A stretch of DNA of 32,877 nt, taken from positions 1 through 32,877 of the forward strand of contig JAFGWW010000289.1 of NCBI GenBank assembly GCA_016936955.1, in the 5' to 3' direction. Shown here piece after piece: positions 25,870 to 32,877 of this stretch. This DNA is from Planctomycetota bacterium (GTDB lineage: Bacteria > Planctomycetota > SZUA-567). Numbering within the stretch: the first letter of the stretch is position 1; each line of letters starts with the position of its first letter. The notes below the pieces were generated by a model, which did not search any database, had not been told where the DNA came from, and was given only the letters and a program-made list of their open reading frames with translations. The position numbers and the translations under genes are program-made.

Positions 25870-25989
25870 TCAGCGCAGCGGTGCGGTAAGGTAATTGTGC
25901 TCGTCACTGAAATAACACAGCCATGTCCGCTGTTCGCGCCCGTCGTCGCCATACATCGCGATTGCGGACAGAATATCATAAATGCCCCA
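25870..25989 (-). pseudogene. Possible C-terminal gene remnant
   Basis: On the minus strand an open stretch of about 38 residues encodes WGIYDILSAIAMYGDDGR and continues to a TGA at 25870-25872, directly next to the stop codon of the GH5-like gene. It has natural-looking composition but begins right after an in-frame stop, so it would be the tail of a lost gene. I do not recognise the family. The rest of the gap up to 26195 holds no convincing gene. Confidence 0.3.
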
Positions 25990-26195
25990 TGCTTGCAATC
26001 ATGGCAACTAGTCACATGAAAAATACCAAACCCTATTTCACAGATAACCTGGTAAGGCCAAGATAATGACATATCCAAACAACGCAAAAGCTATTTTTTT
26101 GTCACCACCAGCATTGATAGCTGTCGCTACTTTTGTTCAGCTAAAGATCGCTAACGCAGTATAGCCCGCCTTACCTGTCAAAATTTGAAAGGTCC

Positions 26196-26705
26196 CATGA
26201 CTGTACTCGTTATCGGGTGCTTGGATTGTATGGTCATCGCATCGCAGGTAACACACTGATGTTTCTTGAAAGAGTAATCGAAGAAATGCATTTCCCGGTT
26301 CAGCGAATTCAGACCGACCGGGGGCGAGAATTCTTTGCTTATAAGGTGCAAGAGCGAATGCTCGATTGGGGTATAAAATTCAGGCCTGTCAGACCGGCTT
26401 CCCCACATCTTAACGGCAAGGTTGAGCGGTCGCAGAAAACAGATCTGGAAGAATTTTATGCGATTCAGGACTTGAGCGATCCTGAATTGTCAGATCGCCT
26501 TGATGAATGGCAGCATTACTATAACTGGGAACGTCCGCATGGCAGCTTATCAGGCAAAACGCCCATGGAGCGCTACTGCGAATTATCTTCCCATACACCA
26601 ATTCAAGATGATGTTGACAAACTTTTTGATCCTTCGAAGGAGCGGATAAGAGAAATGAATTATCGTAAGGATCTGGAGCTTTCAAGGTTGAAAGGATGTC
26701 TATGA
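26196..26705 (+). mobile_element. IS481-type transposase remnant, N-terminus missing
   Basis: About 168 residues of a DDE integrase-type transposase. DCTRYRVLGLY supplies the first aspartate, QTDRGREFF the second, and HLNGKVERSQKT the catalytic glutamate. WQHYYNWERPHGSLSGKTP is the characteristic C-terminal block of IS481/IS3-like enzymes. The N-terminal HTH and the first part of the catalytic core are absent; upstream residues lose all resemblance just before DCTRY. An internal GTG at 26217 could start a 162-residue frame but has no family support. No matching terminal repeats are seen. This is a dead fragment marking past rearrangement. Confidence 0.82.
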
Positions 26706-26721
26706 ATCACACAAGATAGCC

Positions 26722-26738
26722 AATACTGCAAGAGTATT
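26722..26738. terminator. Small hairpin between convergent genes
   Basis: AATACT and AGTATT form a perfect 6-base stem with a 5-base loop in the 46-base gap between the transposase remnant and the end of the MotA-like gene. The stem is A+T-rich and weak, so its role as a terminator is uncertain. Confidence 0.25.
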
Positions 26739-26751
26739 CTCTATATATCCT

Positions 26752-28617
26752 TCATCTACTCTTTGATAATGTGTATTTCTTCGTAACCTCGTCAAAAACG
26801 AGCAATTTTTTGTTTTCCTCATACCACTTAACAATATATGCATAATCCCCCTTTACTCCGGTAAGATCACATATGATTCGCCTGATTTCTGGTTTGGCAT
26901 AGGAATCTTGCTCCGTTGAAGTTAACGGCGTCACGAGCTGCTCAAGAGCGTCCTTATTTCCTCTCGGCGCCAATATCTTTGCAACAGGCACCAATTCCCA
27001 TCCGCCTTCAGTTTTTAGCCTATCCCAAAGAGATTGTAACGCAGGCTCCAACTCAAAGCCGGGAAGATTTTTCACGCTTTCGAAAGTCATATGAGGATTT
27101 AAGCCATTTACCAAATACCATTTCAGATCATTATAGGCCGAGGGATCTTCCAAATTTGCCACTGCTTGAATCCACTCAGTCCTAATGAAATCTTTGCGCT
27201 TACTCATCTCTTTAACAAGAATATCCTTGGCGTCTATTTCCCAACTGCGTGACAGGATAACTTTTATCAGGTCTTTGTTATTTTGCAAATTGCCAATAAT
27301 CAAACTTTTATTGCTATCATCAGCGAGATTATCAATTGCTTGGCATAAACGCCAACTTGAAACTCCCTCGTAAAAGGGAAGCGCGTCAATAAGCAGTGGG
27401 ATATTATTCTTCCCAACTTTCATTAACATATAAACTTCTATAGAATCTTCTTCGTTGAAGCCATTATGCGATTTGGTTACGCCAAGAACGTTATCAATAT
27501 AATCGCGCACCTGCTCCACGGTTGGGTTATCCGCCAAGACAATCTTGCGGAGTTCTTTTGGATCAAAGGCATTTTCACGGTTAACGATCATTGACCCAGA
27601 TCCAACCTGTACCGGCGGGAAAGGTCGATTTGAAGTAATTAAGGAAATCGTATTCGAATCCACGTAGTCAGAAACTTTTAGTTCAAGCTTTCTCGAATCT
27701 TTAGGCCAATTCTCCTCCACAGTCATCATATGGGATCCGTTTGTATCGGCAAAGACGAGAAAGACTTTTGATGGAAGGCGCTGCTCACCGTTGCTTCTCT
27801 CCAGCATCCGGTTTATTTTCTCTGAGTCACTATCAAAAGACCAAATACGCTTAGGCCAGAGTTTCTCAGAAGATGTCTTTTTTGCATCTTCAAGAGCGCT
27901 AGTGATAACATATCCTGAATACATCCACTCAGCGGATGTGTCATTATTAATCGTAAGACGATATGGCTCATCAAACTCTGCGAGCATTACATGTTGAATA
28001 ATTACAGCAATGATAAGGATAACAACGGGAATCAACGCTAGCAACCACATCGAATGGTGACAAACAATTGGTTGCGCTAAAGTTCCACTTCGTTCTGCTT
28101 CCCTCATGCGTACAAGTGCCCGGATAATCCGCGAACGGAAAATGCAGAACCCAAGAGCCAGAACGATAGAATAAAACAGGGACAAAATAGAGAGGGCTAA
28201 ACCATTTGCCAGCTCATCGGGGCTATCAGTGCCTGAAATCAGCATTCTAACCAAACCAATTAAGGCACCAGCCGAACCTGCAAGAATTGAAAGGCGTATA
28301 CCAGTGGAAAATATATCCTCAGCTATGGTGGCTTCTCTTTCTGAACGCACATAACCTTTAACTGCACACCACAAAGCATTATAAGGCTGACGCATACCAT
28401 GCCCAGCAAGCAACCCACCTAACACAATACCGCCCACTACAGGCATGAATGGCAGATCAATAAAGACAGGTATGTTCTCAACACCAAAACCAAATATTAC
28501 GTAAGCTATCAGTATAAGAGATAAGCCACCTATCGCAGACCAGTCCCCGATAGAGACCTTCTGGAGCTGAATCTCTTCTGGCGTGTCATTAATCTTTTTC
28601 TGTGCTTCCTCACTCAT
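26752..28617 (-). CDS. MotA/ExbB-like membrane protein with long C-terminal region
   Basis: A 621-residue protein from the ATG at 28617 (GGGAG 5 bases upstream). A longer frame from 28752 overlaps the previous gene and its extra 45 residues look non-coding. Hydrophobic segments lie near residues 24-45, 52-73, 108-128, 136-160 and 190-212. The pattern VENIPVFIDLPFMPVVGGIV followed by GSAGALIGLVRML and LANGLALSILSLFYSIVLAL is very like MotA/TolQ/ExbB stator subunits. The roughly 400 residues after the last segment are soluble and helix-rich in the last 250, possibly a HEAT-like solenoid (for example AIDNLADDSNKSLIIGNL). No MotB/TolR partner is present. The gene is visibly more A+T-rich than its neighbours. 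The function is unknown; proton-driven force generation or a stripped-down sensor are both possible. Confidence 0.7.
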   Translation of the reverse strand: MSEEAQKKINDTPEEIQLQKVSIGDWSAIGGLSLILIAYVIFGFGVENIPVFIDLPFMPVVGGIVLGGLLAGHGMRQPYNALWCAVKGYVRSEREATIAEDIFSTGIRLSILAGSAGALIGLVRMLISGTDSPDELANGLALSILSLFYSIVLALGFCIFRSRIIRALVRMREAERSGTLAQPIVCHHSMWLLALIPVVILIIAVIIQHVMLAEFDEPYRLTINNDTSAEWMYSGYVITSALEDAKKTSSEKLWPKRIWSFDSDSEKINRMLERSNGEQRLPSKVFLVFADTNGSHMMTVEENWPKDSRKLELKVSDYVDSNTISLITSNRPFPPVQVGSGSMIVNRENAFDPKELRKIVLADNPTVEQVRDYIDNVLGVTKSHNGFNEEDSIEVYMLMKVGKNNIPLLIDALPFYEGVSSWRLCQAIDNLADDSNKSLIIGNLQNNKDLIKVILSRSWEIDAKDILVKEMSKRKDFIRTEWIQAVANLEDPSAYNDLKWYLVNGLNPHMTFESVKNLPGFELEPALQSLWDRLKTEGGWELVPVAKILAPRGNKDALEQLVTPLTSTEQDSYAKPEIRRIICDLTGVKGDYAYIVKWYEENKKLLVFDEVTKKYTLSKSR

Positions 28618-28654
28618 CATTGCTCCCTTGCCCTTGAGATATTTATCTGAACGC

Positions 28655-28691
28655 CGTGCCTGCAAGGTTAGGGGCAGGTCGGCAAGGCACG
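28655..28691 (-). terminator. Inverted repeat between the beta-helix and MotA-like genes
   Basis: CGTGCCT (28655-28661) and AGGCACG (28685-28691) form a perfect 7-base inverted repeat with a 23-base loop, 39 bases past the stop of the beta-helix gene. It has no T run, so it may be a weak terminator or incidental. Confidence 0.22.
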
Positions 28692-28730
28692 CAAATGGCA
28701 CCTGATTGGCTTCGGAAAGCGCAGCTTTAA

Positions 28731-30647
28731 TTAATGATTTATCCAGCCGCATACGGTAAAAGACCTGTCACCCTGTTGGCCAGAGCGGGGAGCCAGGTCT
28801 GCGCCAGATAAATCCTTTGCCTTGCCATCCATGCTCGCGCGGATGTATATCGAATAGTCGCTGTCGCGGAAGTTCTCGCTGGTGAAGGAGAGGAATGCCT
28901 CTGAGTTTTTGACTATGTATGGGATTGCCTGCGGCAGAGGGTTCATCTTGGTCGCCGAGATATAATTGTATGCTCCCAGCAGTTCGGTTTTGGCCTTGTT
29001 GGTTGTTGCGATGAAGGGGGCGGGTCCTTCCGTCTTGAAACCGAGTATCCACAGCCTGCCGACATCATTGGTTACCTGCGCTTCCGATCCGTCCCCTTCC
29101 CAATTTTCCGGGTTGAACTGCCGGGCCCAGACCGATTGATTCCGGAACTCCCATCCCGGCAGGAATGTATCTTCAATAAAAACCTTGCCATTCGCCATCC
29201 TGGTGTTCCGATATGAGCGTGCATGTCCGCCATTGCCAACCCATCCGCCGCAGTGCCGTATAACCAGCGGCTTGGGCGAGTTATTGAGCAGTAACAGTTC
29301 GCCCGGATATTGGGCGTTGAAAAACATGTGGTCGAGAAAGAGGGGTTTCTTTCCATCTGTCTTGTCTATCTGGAAGAGGGGGCGGGGATTATCGATATTG
29401 GAAAACTCCTCCTTGGCTCCGCCAAGATTTATCTCAGCGCCAAAGCCGAAAATCTGTTTGACCTTGCCCCGGATTATAACGGTATTGGATATGAAATAGA
29501 TGCGTTCATTGCGAAAGTAAATGGTGGACTTGCCTGCATCGATTGCCCTTTGTATTGCCGCAGTATCGTCTTTTTCGTCAGGTTCCCTTTCTCCGACCAC
29601 CTGCCAGTCGTCGGGATTGCTATTGACGTACGAGGGTGTTTCTTCTACCGGGATAAGAGCGGCTCCAGACGTGTTGCCGGGAAAAGCGGGGAAGGCGATA
29701 GTGTCTTTGCTACTGGCTGGCATATCTGTTCCGCGCACGGTCATCTCGGGCTTGCGGTATCCTTCGATAAAAACATTGCGAAGCAGTATATTGCCGTTGC
29801 ATTGAATGGCTGGTTTATCAGGCGCAAGGCCAATGAGTTTCGAATCAACCATGGTCAGCACCCCGCGGCTACCGGTTATAAGGGCAGCCGGTACCCGGTT
29901 GCGGCTGATCAGGTTGCGTACATGAAGCAGATTCTCGCTAATGCGAAGGCCGCAGACTGTCTGGCCGGACAGGTCGAGCCTCTCGATTGTAACTCCATAC
30001 TGCACATCCCCGATATCAATGCCGGTTTGAAAACCGAAGATGCGGACGTCTTTTATCAGGCCGGGGCCGGGAATTTTCCGGCGTAAAGAAATGCCTGCCA
30101 CTCCGTCGCCAATAATGGATACCCGGCCGATTGTTCCGTGGTTGCTGACTGCCCATTCCACTCCCTGCGCCCCCGGGTTGCCGTTGCCGGTGTGGATTGT
30201 CAGGTCGAAAATATTGTTTCTAAACGCCTTATTGCCGCCACCGCCGGGTCCGTCCCCCTCTTGTTGATGGGAACCGGTCATCAGAACCGCCATTGGTGCT
30301 GATGGATCGCCAAAGCCGGTGGCTTTATCGGAAAGCCGGATCAGTGTTTTGTCGCGCCCTGCGCCCTGTAGTGTAAGTTGGGCGCGCCACTTTCCCGTTT
30401 TGTCTATAGCCTTTAAAGTGCGGTTGATATTGTATGTGCCGGCCGGGAGAAAGATGAATCGGCCCGTGCCGGCATTGTCTGTGATTGCCTTCTGTAATGC
30501 GTCGGTATCATCAGCCCCGTCATCCGGAACGGCGTTGTATGGTGACTTGGTTACATCAACCACAGCGTCGGAAGGAAAATAAGGCTCTTCGGCCTTAGCG
30601 AAGGGTGCAAGGCTTATGGCCAAAAATAGTACGGCGATAATTCGCAT
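28731..30647 (-). CDS. Secreted double beta-helix protein (pectate lyase superfamily 3 / GH55-like)
   Basis: A 638-residue protein starting at MRIIAVLF (ATG at 30647, AAAGGAAAA upstream); a GTG at 30683 adds 12 residues without a ribosome site. The signal peptide ends near FAKA. Two copies of the N-cap motif of Pectate_lyase_3/GH55 helices are present: AVPDDGADDTDALQKAI (about residues 39-55) and EKDDTAAIQRAI (about 358-369). This indicates two tandem right-handed beta-helix domains, the arrangement of GH55 beta-1,3-glucanases. The substrate is not deducible; a polysaccharide lyase, glucanase or binding role are all possible. It is downstream of another secreted protein gene on the same strand (117-base gap) and is probably co-regulated with it. 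Confidence 0.78.
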   Translation of the reverse strand: MRIIAVLFLAISLAPFAKAEEPYFPSDAVVDVTKSPYNAVPDDGADDTDALQKAITDNAGTGRFIFLPAGTYNINRTLKAIDKTGKWRAQLTLQGAGRDKTLIRLSDKATGFGDPSAPMAVLMTGSHQQEGDGPGGGGNKAFRNNIFDLTIHTGNGNPGAQGVEWAVSNHGTIGRVSIIGDGVAGISLRRKIPGPGLIKDVRIFGFQTGIDIGDVQYGVTIERLDLSGQTVCGLRISENLLHVRNLISRNRVPAALITGSRGVLTMVDSKLIGLAPDKPAIQCNGNILLRNVFIEGYRKPEMTVRGTDMPASSKDTIAFPAFPGNTSGAALIPVEETPSYVNSNPDDWQVVGEREPDEKDDTAAIQRAIDAGKSTIYFRNERIYFISNTVIIRGKVKQIFGFGAEINLGGAKEEFSNIDNPRPLFQIDKTDGKKPLFLDHMFFNAQYPGELLLLNNSPKPLVIRHCGGWVGNGGHARSYRNTRMANGKVFIEDTFLPGWEFRNQSVWARQFNPENWEGDGSEAQVTNDVGRLWILGFKTEGPAPFIATTNKAKTELLGAYNYISATKMNPLPQAIPYIVKNSEAFLSFTSENFRDSDYSIYIRASMDGKAKDLSGADLAPRSGQQGDRSFTVCGWINH

Positions 30648-30764
30648 TGTATTTTCCTTTCCGTGAAGGAATAAAGCGTGCACCTGAGACGCTGCAAATA
30701 AGCGATAGATACATAAAGCCTTGTTTCTTGAACATTGTCAAGGGGATTAATATGGCGTGCTGTG

Positions 30765-32078
30765 TTAATAAAACGAATGTGGACGAAGTGGATAAAGTCG
30801 TGCCGCACAATCCGACTCTTTATCCCCGGTCAGGATAGTATTAATATAAGGCTGTGAGGCCAGAATCTCTTCCGGTATTTTGTACTTTTCCGGTAAGCCC
30901 TGGTGTAACTGGATGTCAAGCAGACTGCGGTGTGACGCCCAGGCCCAATCGCCTTTCGCAAAGCCATAGTAGAACGGGTTAAGGTATTTCTTATCGTCGG
31001 TAACGTAGTACATATAGACAAAAGCCGAATCCGCTTTGAAATTCAAGGGACGATTGGTGCGGTAGGTTATTTTGCTGTCGGCTGGATAGATCTTGTCTGG
31101 CCACTTATCCTCACTCATGTGCGACAGGTATGCGTCAAATACCTCCCGCAGAAACTTTAGCGCCTCTGGATTCTGATTATACCAGGCCACAGTCAAGGCA
31201 GTGTGGACCATCATGAAATAGGAGTCGTCCTCATAGTGCCAGTCATCCCCCTCGCCGTCATTGAGATATCCAACATGGTCGGCATCCTGAAAGAAGTAAC
31301 GCTTGCCGTCTGGAGCGATCCTGGTAATTTTCTTCAGCGAAGCGATACTTGCCAGACAGCGCTCAATATATATCGGGTCGCCGTAATACAGGCGCGGCAT
31401 GGTCGAATAAAGATTTACGCCATCCTCATAGGCATGAAGAGGATCGCGCTTGACCAGATTAAGGCCCTCGCGCATTGATACGGCATTGGCGTGTTCGGCA
31501 AGGAGTTGATATGCCTTACGCAAGCGCTCTCCTTCAGGACCGCTGTCGCACATGGGGTAACACTGGAAATTCATGAGCAGGCAGGTGTCGTCATTAATTG
31601 TGCCGCCGAATTCACCATTATCGGAAAATTGCTTTAGCGGGATCACTACCTGCTGCCAGCTTGCTGAGTCATCATCAATCTCCGGTATCCAAGGCGCACA
31701 GTTAGCGCTTTTGTCTGTGCCGCTTTCCTTGTCTATCAGTTGCAGGCCAGTCAAATCCATGCTCTCGGTACGGTTGACAGCAAAGGACAATGCCCCGGTT
31801 TGCCAGTATGACGTCAGATCAATTGCATCTTCCTTGAAAGCGTAATCACCTCCTGCAAAGGTAACGTTACTTGTGACTTTGAGGCTGGCATTGCCGTCAG
31901 GCCCCTTATTGTCTGCATCAACAATCAAGGCAAGTGTTTTCCAGGAATTCACCTTTACCTTGGCCGGGATCGCTCCGGAGAAAATGTCGATCGTCGCCAA
32001 ATCTTCTGCCATGACCATGCCTGGCAGTAACAGGATACTGATAATTATTGTTGCGAGGAATGACTTGATTGTCTGCAT
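30765..32078 (-). CDS. Secreted protein with possible alpha/alpha-toroid domain, unknown function
   Basis: A 437-residue protein from the ATG at 32078, with AAAGG 8 bases upstream and a signal peptide MQTIKSFLATIIISILLLPG cleaved near MVMA. A start at 32228 would add 50 unlikely residues. Residues about 25-160 form a beta-sandwich like those that bind carbohydrate. Residues about 165-437 are helix-rich with many aromatics (YEDGVNLYSTMPRLYYGDP, DDWHYEDDSYFMM, DSAFVYMYYVTDD), suggesting an alpha/alpha barrel of the polysaccharide-lyase or glycosidase type. I do not recognise the family. The change from sandwich to helices at CDSGPEGERLRKAYQLLAEH is abrupt, so an internal deletion is possible. 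It lies upstream of the beta-helix gene. Confidence 0.6.
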   Translation of the reverse strand: MQTIKSFLATIIISILLLPGMVMAEDLATIDIFSGAIPAKVKVNSWKTLALIVDADNKGPDGNASLKVTSNVTFAGGDYAFKEDAIDLTSYWQTGALSFAVNRTESMDLTGLQLIDKESGTDKSANCAPWIPEIDDDSASWQQVVIPLKQFSDNGEFGGTINDDTCLLMNFQCYPMCDSGPEGERLRKAYQLLAEHANAVSMREGLNLVKRDPLHAYEDGVNLYSTMPRLYYGDPIYIERCLASIASLKKITRIAPDGKRYFFQDADHVGYLNDGEGDDWHYEDDSYFMMVHTALTVAWYNQNPEALKFLREVFDAYLSHMSEDKWPDKIYPADSKITYRTNRPLNFKADSAFVYMYYVTDDKKYLNPFYYGFAKGDWAWASHRSLLDIQLHQGLPEKYKIPEEILASQPYINTILTGDKESDCAARLYPLRPHSFY

Positions 32079-32325
32079 GTGGTTACCTTTGTCTGAAGAG
32101 AAAAGTTTGTATCGTATATATGATAAGACGGGGGCCGGGATCATGCCGTTTCCCGCTTGCGCGACACGGCATGCATGCTTACCATATATGACAACAGGGA
32201 TGCAGGGATAGATATAGGGTAAGTTCAAGTTTTAGCTGTCGTTTCTTGTGCTGAAACACACCGGCCGGAGCCTGGCTGGCAACGTAAACGTCGGTGCCAC
32301 TACGGAGTAAAACAGGAAATGTTAA

Positions 32326-32742
32326 ATGGTGAACGAACTTAAATTTGCATTAAAAGAAGAGTTTTATTATGGATTGCCCAAAAAGTTTTGTAGTTACATA
32401 GGCGATGATGCTATTCTAAAGTGCTGCGATTTGAATTGTAATGCCGATAATGAAGTGTCATTTGGTGTTGATGAATGCAATAAATTAGTTATAAAAGGTC
32501 CTTCTGGTAATTTTATTATTGACCGCTCTTATGTTAAATGTTTTGCCGTTGCTAAAAATACGTTTGGCGATTACGAATTTATCGTTTTTGAAGTGCAGTT
32601 TAAATCGTTAAATGTTAACGGTGGAGTGGCATTGATTAAGGCGCCTTGCGAAGAAGCGAAGTACATGGTAGAAAGCATGGAAAGTATTGCACAAAGCTTA
32701 TGTATACCGATTGTTATCTATCCTGATGTTGCGAGTTTATGA
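32326..32742 (+). CDS. Hypothetical 138-residue protein, A+T-rich
   Basis: A 138-residue soluble protein with AGGAAA before the ATG. It has no signal peptide, membrane segment or motif I recognise. Seven cysteines are spread along it, including adjacent ones in LKCCDLNCN. It looks alpha/beta and resembles in general size the small cytoplasmic immunity-type or unknown proteins found in accessory DNA, but nothing supports a function. Codons are strongly A+T-rich, unlike the hydrolase genes next to it, which suggests separate origin. It is divergent to the secreted protein gene at 32078 and is followed about 95 bases later by a strong terminator. Confidence 0.65.
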   Translation: MVNELKFALKEEFYYGLPKKFCSYIGDDAILKCCDLNCNADNEVSFGVDECNKLVIKGPSGNFIIDRSYVKCFAVAKNTFGDYEFIVFEVQFKSLNVNGGVALIKAPCEEAKYMVESMESIAQSLCIPIVIYPDVASL

Positions 32743-32836
32743 CATTGTAAGCATGGCGGGTAATATGCCGTTAACGCCGTGCTAGCAGCCGCAAGAGCGC
32801 TTGCCCGCCTCTAACCATACCGCGCTTGATTTTCAG

Positions 32837-32867
32837 GCCTTTCCCGGGTGCGGGGAGGGCTTTTTTT
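32837..32867 (+). terminator. Rho-independent terminator
   Basis: GCCTTTCCC (32837-32845) pairs with GGGGAGGGC (32852-32860) through a 9-base stem including two G-U pairs, with a 6-base loop, and is followed by seven T (32861-32867). This is a classic intrinsic terminator reading on the plus strand, downstream of the orphan gene at 32326-32742. Confidence 0.85.
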
Positions 32868-32877
32868 GTTGTAAGGG

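Noticed and set aside
29310-30086. A 258-residue plus-strand open frame
   Set aside because: It is opposite the double beta-helix gene, which has a signal peptide, ribosome site and family motifs.

Overview
The window looks like a polysaccharide-degrading region from a member of the PVC group, most likely Lentisphaerota or Kiritimatiellota. This rests on two prepilin-like proteins (one with the H-X9-DG signature), abundant secreted glycoside hydrolases, several AraC/LacI/GntR regulators and a remnant resembling a planctomycete-type alpha/beta-hydrolase. It is an inference from gene content; no rRNA or other taxonomic marker is present. No tRNA, rRNA, CRISPR array or intact insertion sequence was seen.

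Layout. Positions 1-99 hold the 3' end of an unknown plus-strand gene. Positions 178-6896 are a tightly packed minus-strand operon: Gfo/Idh/MocA oxidoreductase, three consecutive SDR dehydrogenases, a second Gfo/Idh/MocA protein, a zinc-free MDR-type oxidoreductase and an MFS transporter. Several junctions are ATGA overlaps. An AraC regulator (7070-7906) is divergent to it, and a second AraC gene (8186-9064) follows. Positions 9254-15406 are a second minus-strand operon: SDR, metallo-beta-lactamase-fold protein, enolase-superfamily dehydratase, GH110-like alpha-galactosidase and a GH39-like hydrolase. A third AraC regulator (15589-16437) is divergent to it and is followed by the C-terminal stump of an alpha/beta-hydrolase.

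Positions 16807-25869 are two back-to-back modules. Leftward are a LacI regulator, a secreted GH50-like hydrolase and a prepilin-like protein. Rightward are a GntR/LacI hybrid regulator, a prepilin-like protein and a secreted 951-residue protein with a C-terminal GH5-like domain. Positions 25870-26705 are gene debris, including an IS481-type transposase remnant. Then come three minus-strand genes: a MotA/ExbB-like membrane protein fused to a long C-terminal region, a secreted double beta-helix protein (GH55/pectate-lyase-3-like) and a secreted protein with a possible alpha/alpha-toroid. A short A+T-rich orphan gene and a strong terminator close the window.

How it may work together (inference). 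Secreted GH50-, GH5- and beta-helix enzymes cut polysaccharide outside the cytoplasm. Signal-peptide-less GH110- and GH39-like enzymes finish oligosaccharides inside. The SDR, MBL-fold and dehydratase genes could oxidise the released sugar by a non-phosphorylative route (sugar, lactone, aldonate, 2-keto-3-deoxy-aldonate). A galactan such as carrageenan or agar would fit GH50 plus GH110, but this is not proven. The first operon looks like a separate oxidation pathway for another sugar, sugar acid or cyclitol, with its own transporter.

Where an upstream start codon had poor ribosome-binding context, I chose an internal start with a Shine-Dalgarno sequence and say so in the entry. Gaps over 300 bases: 20785-21210 (divergent promoters, described) and 25870-26195 (gene debris, described).
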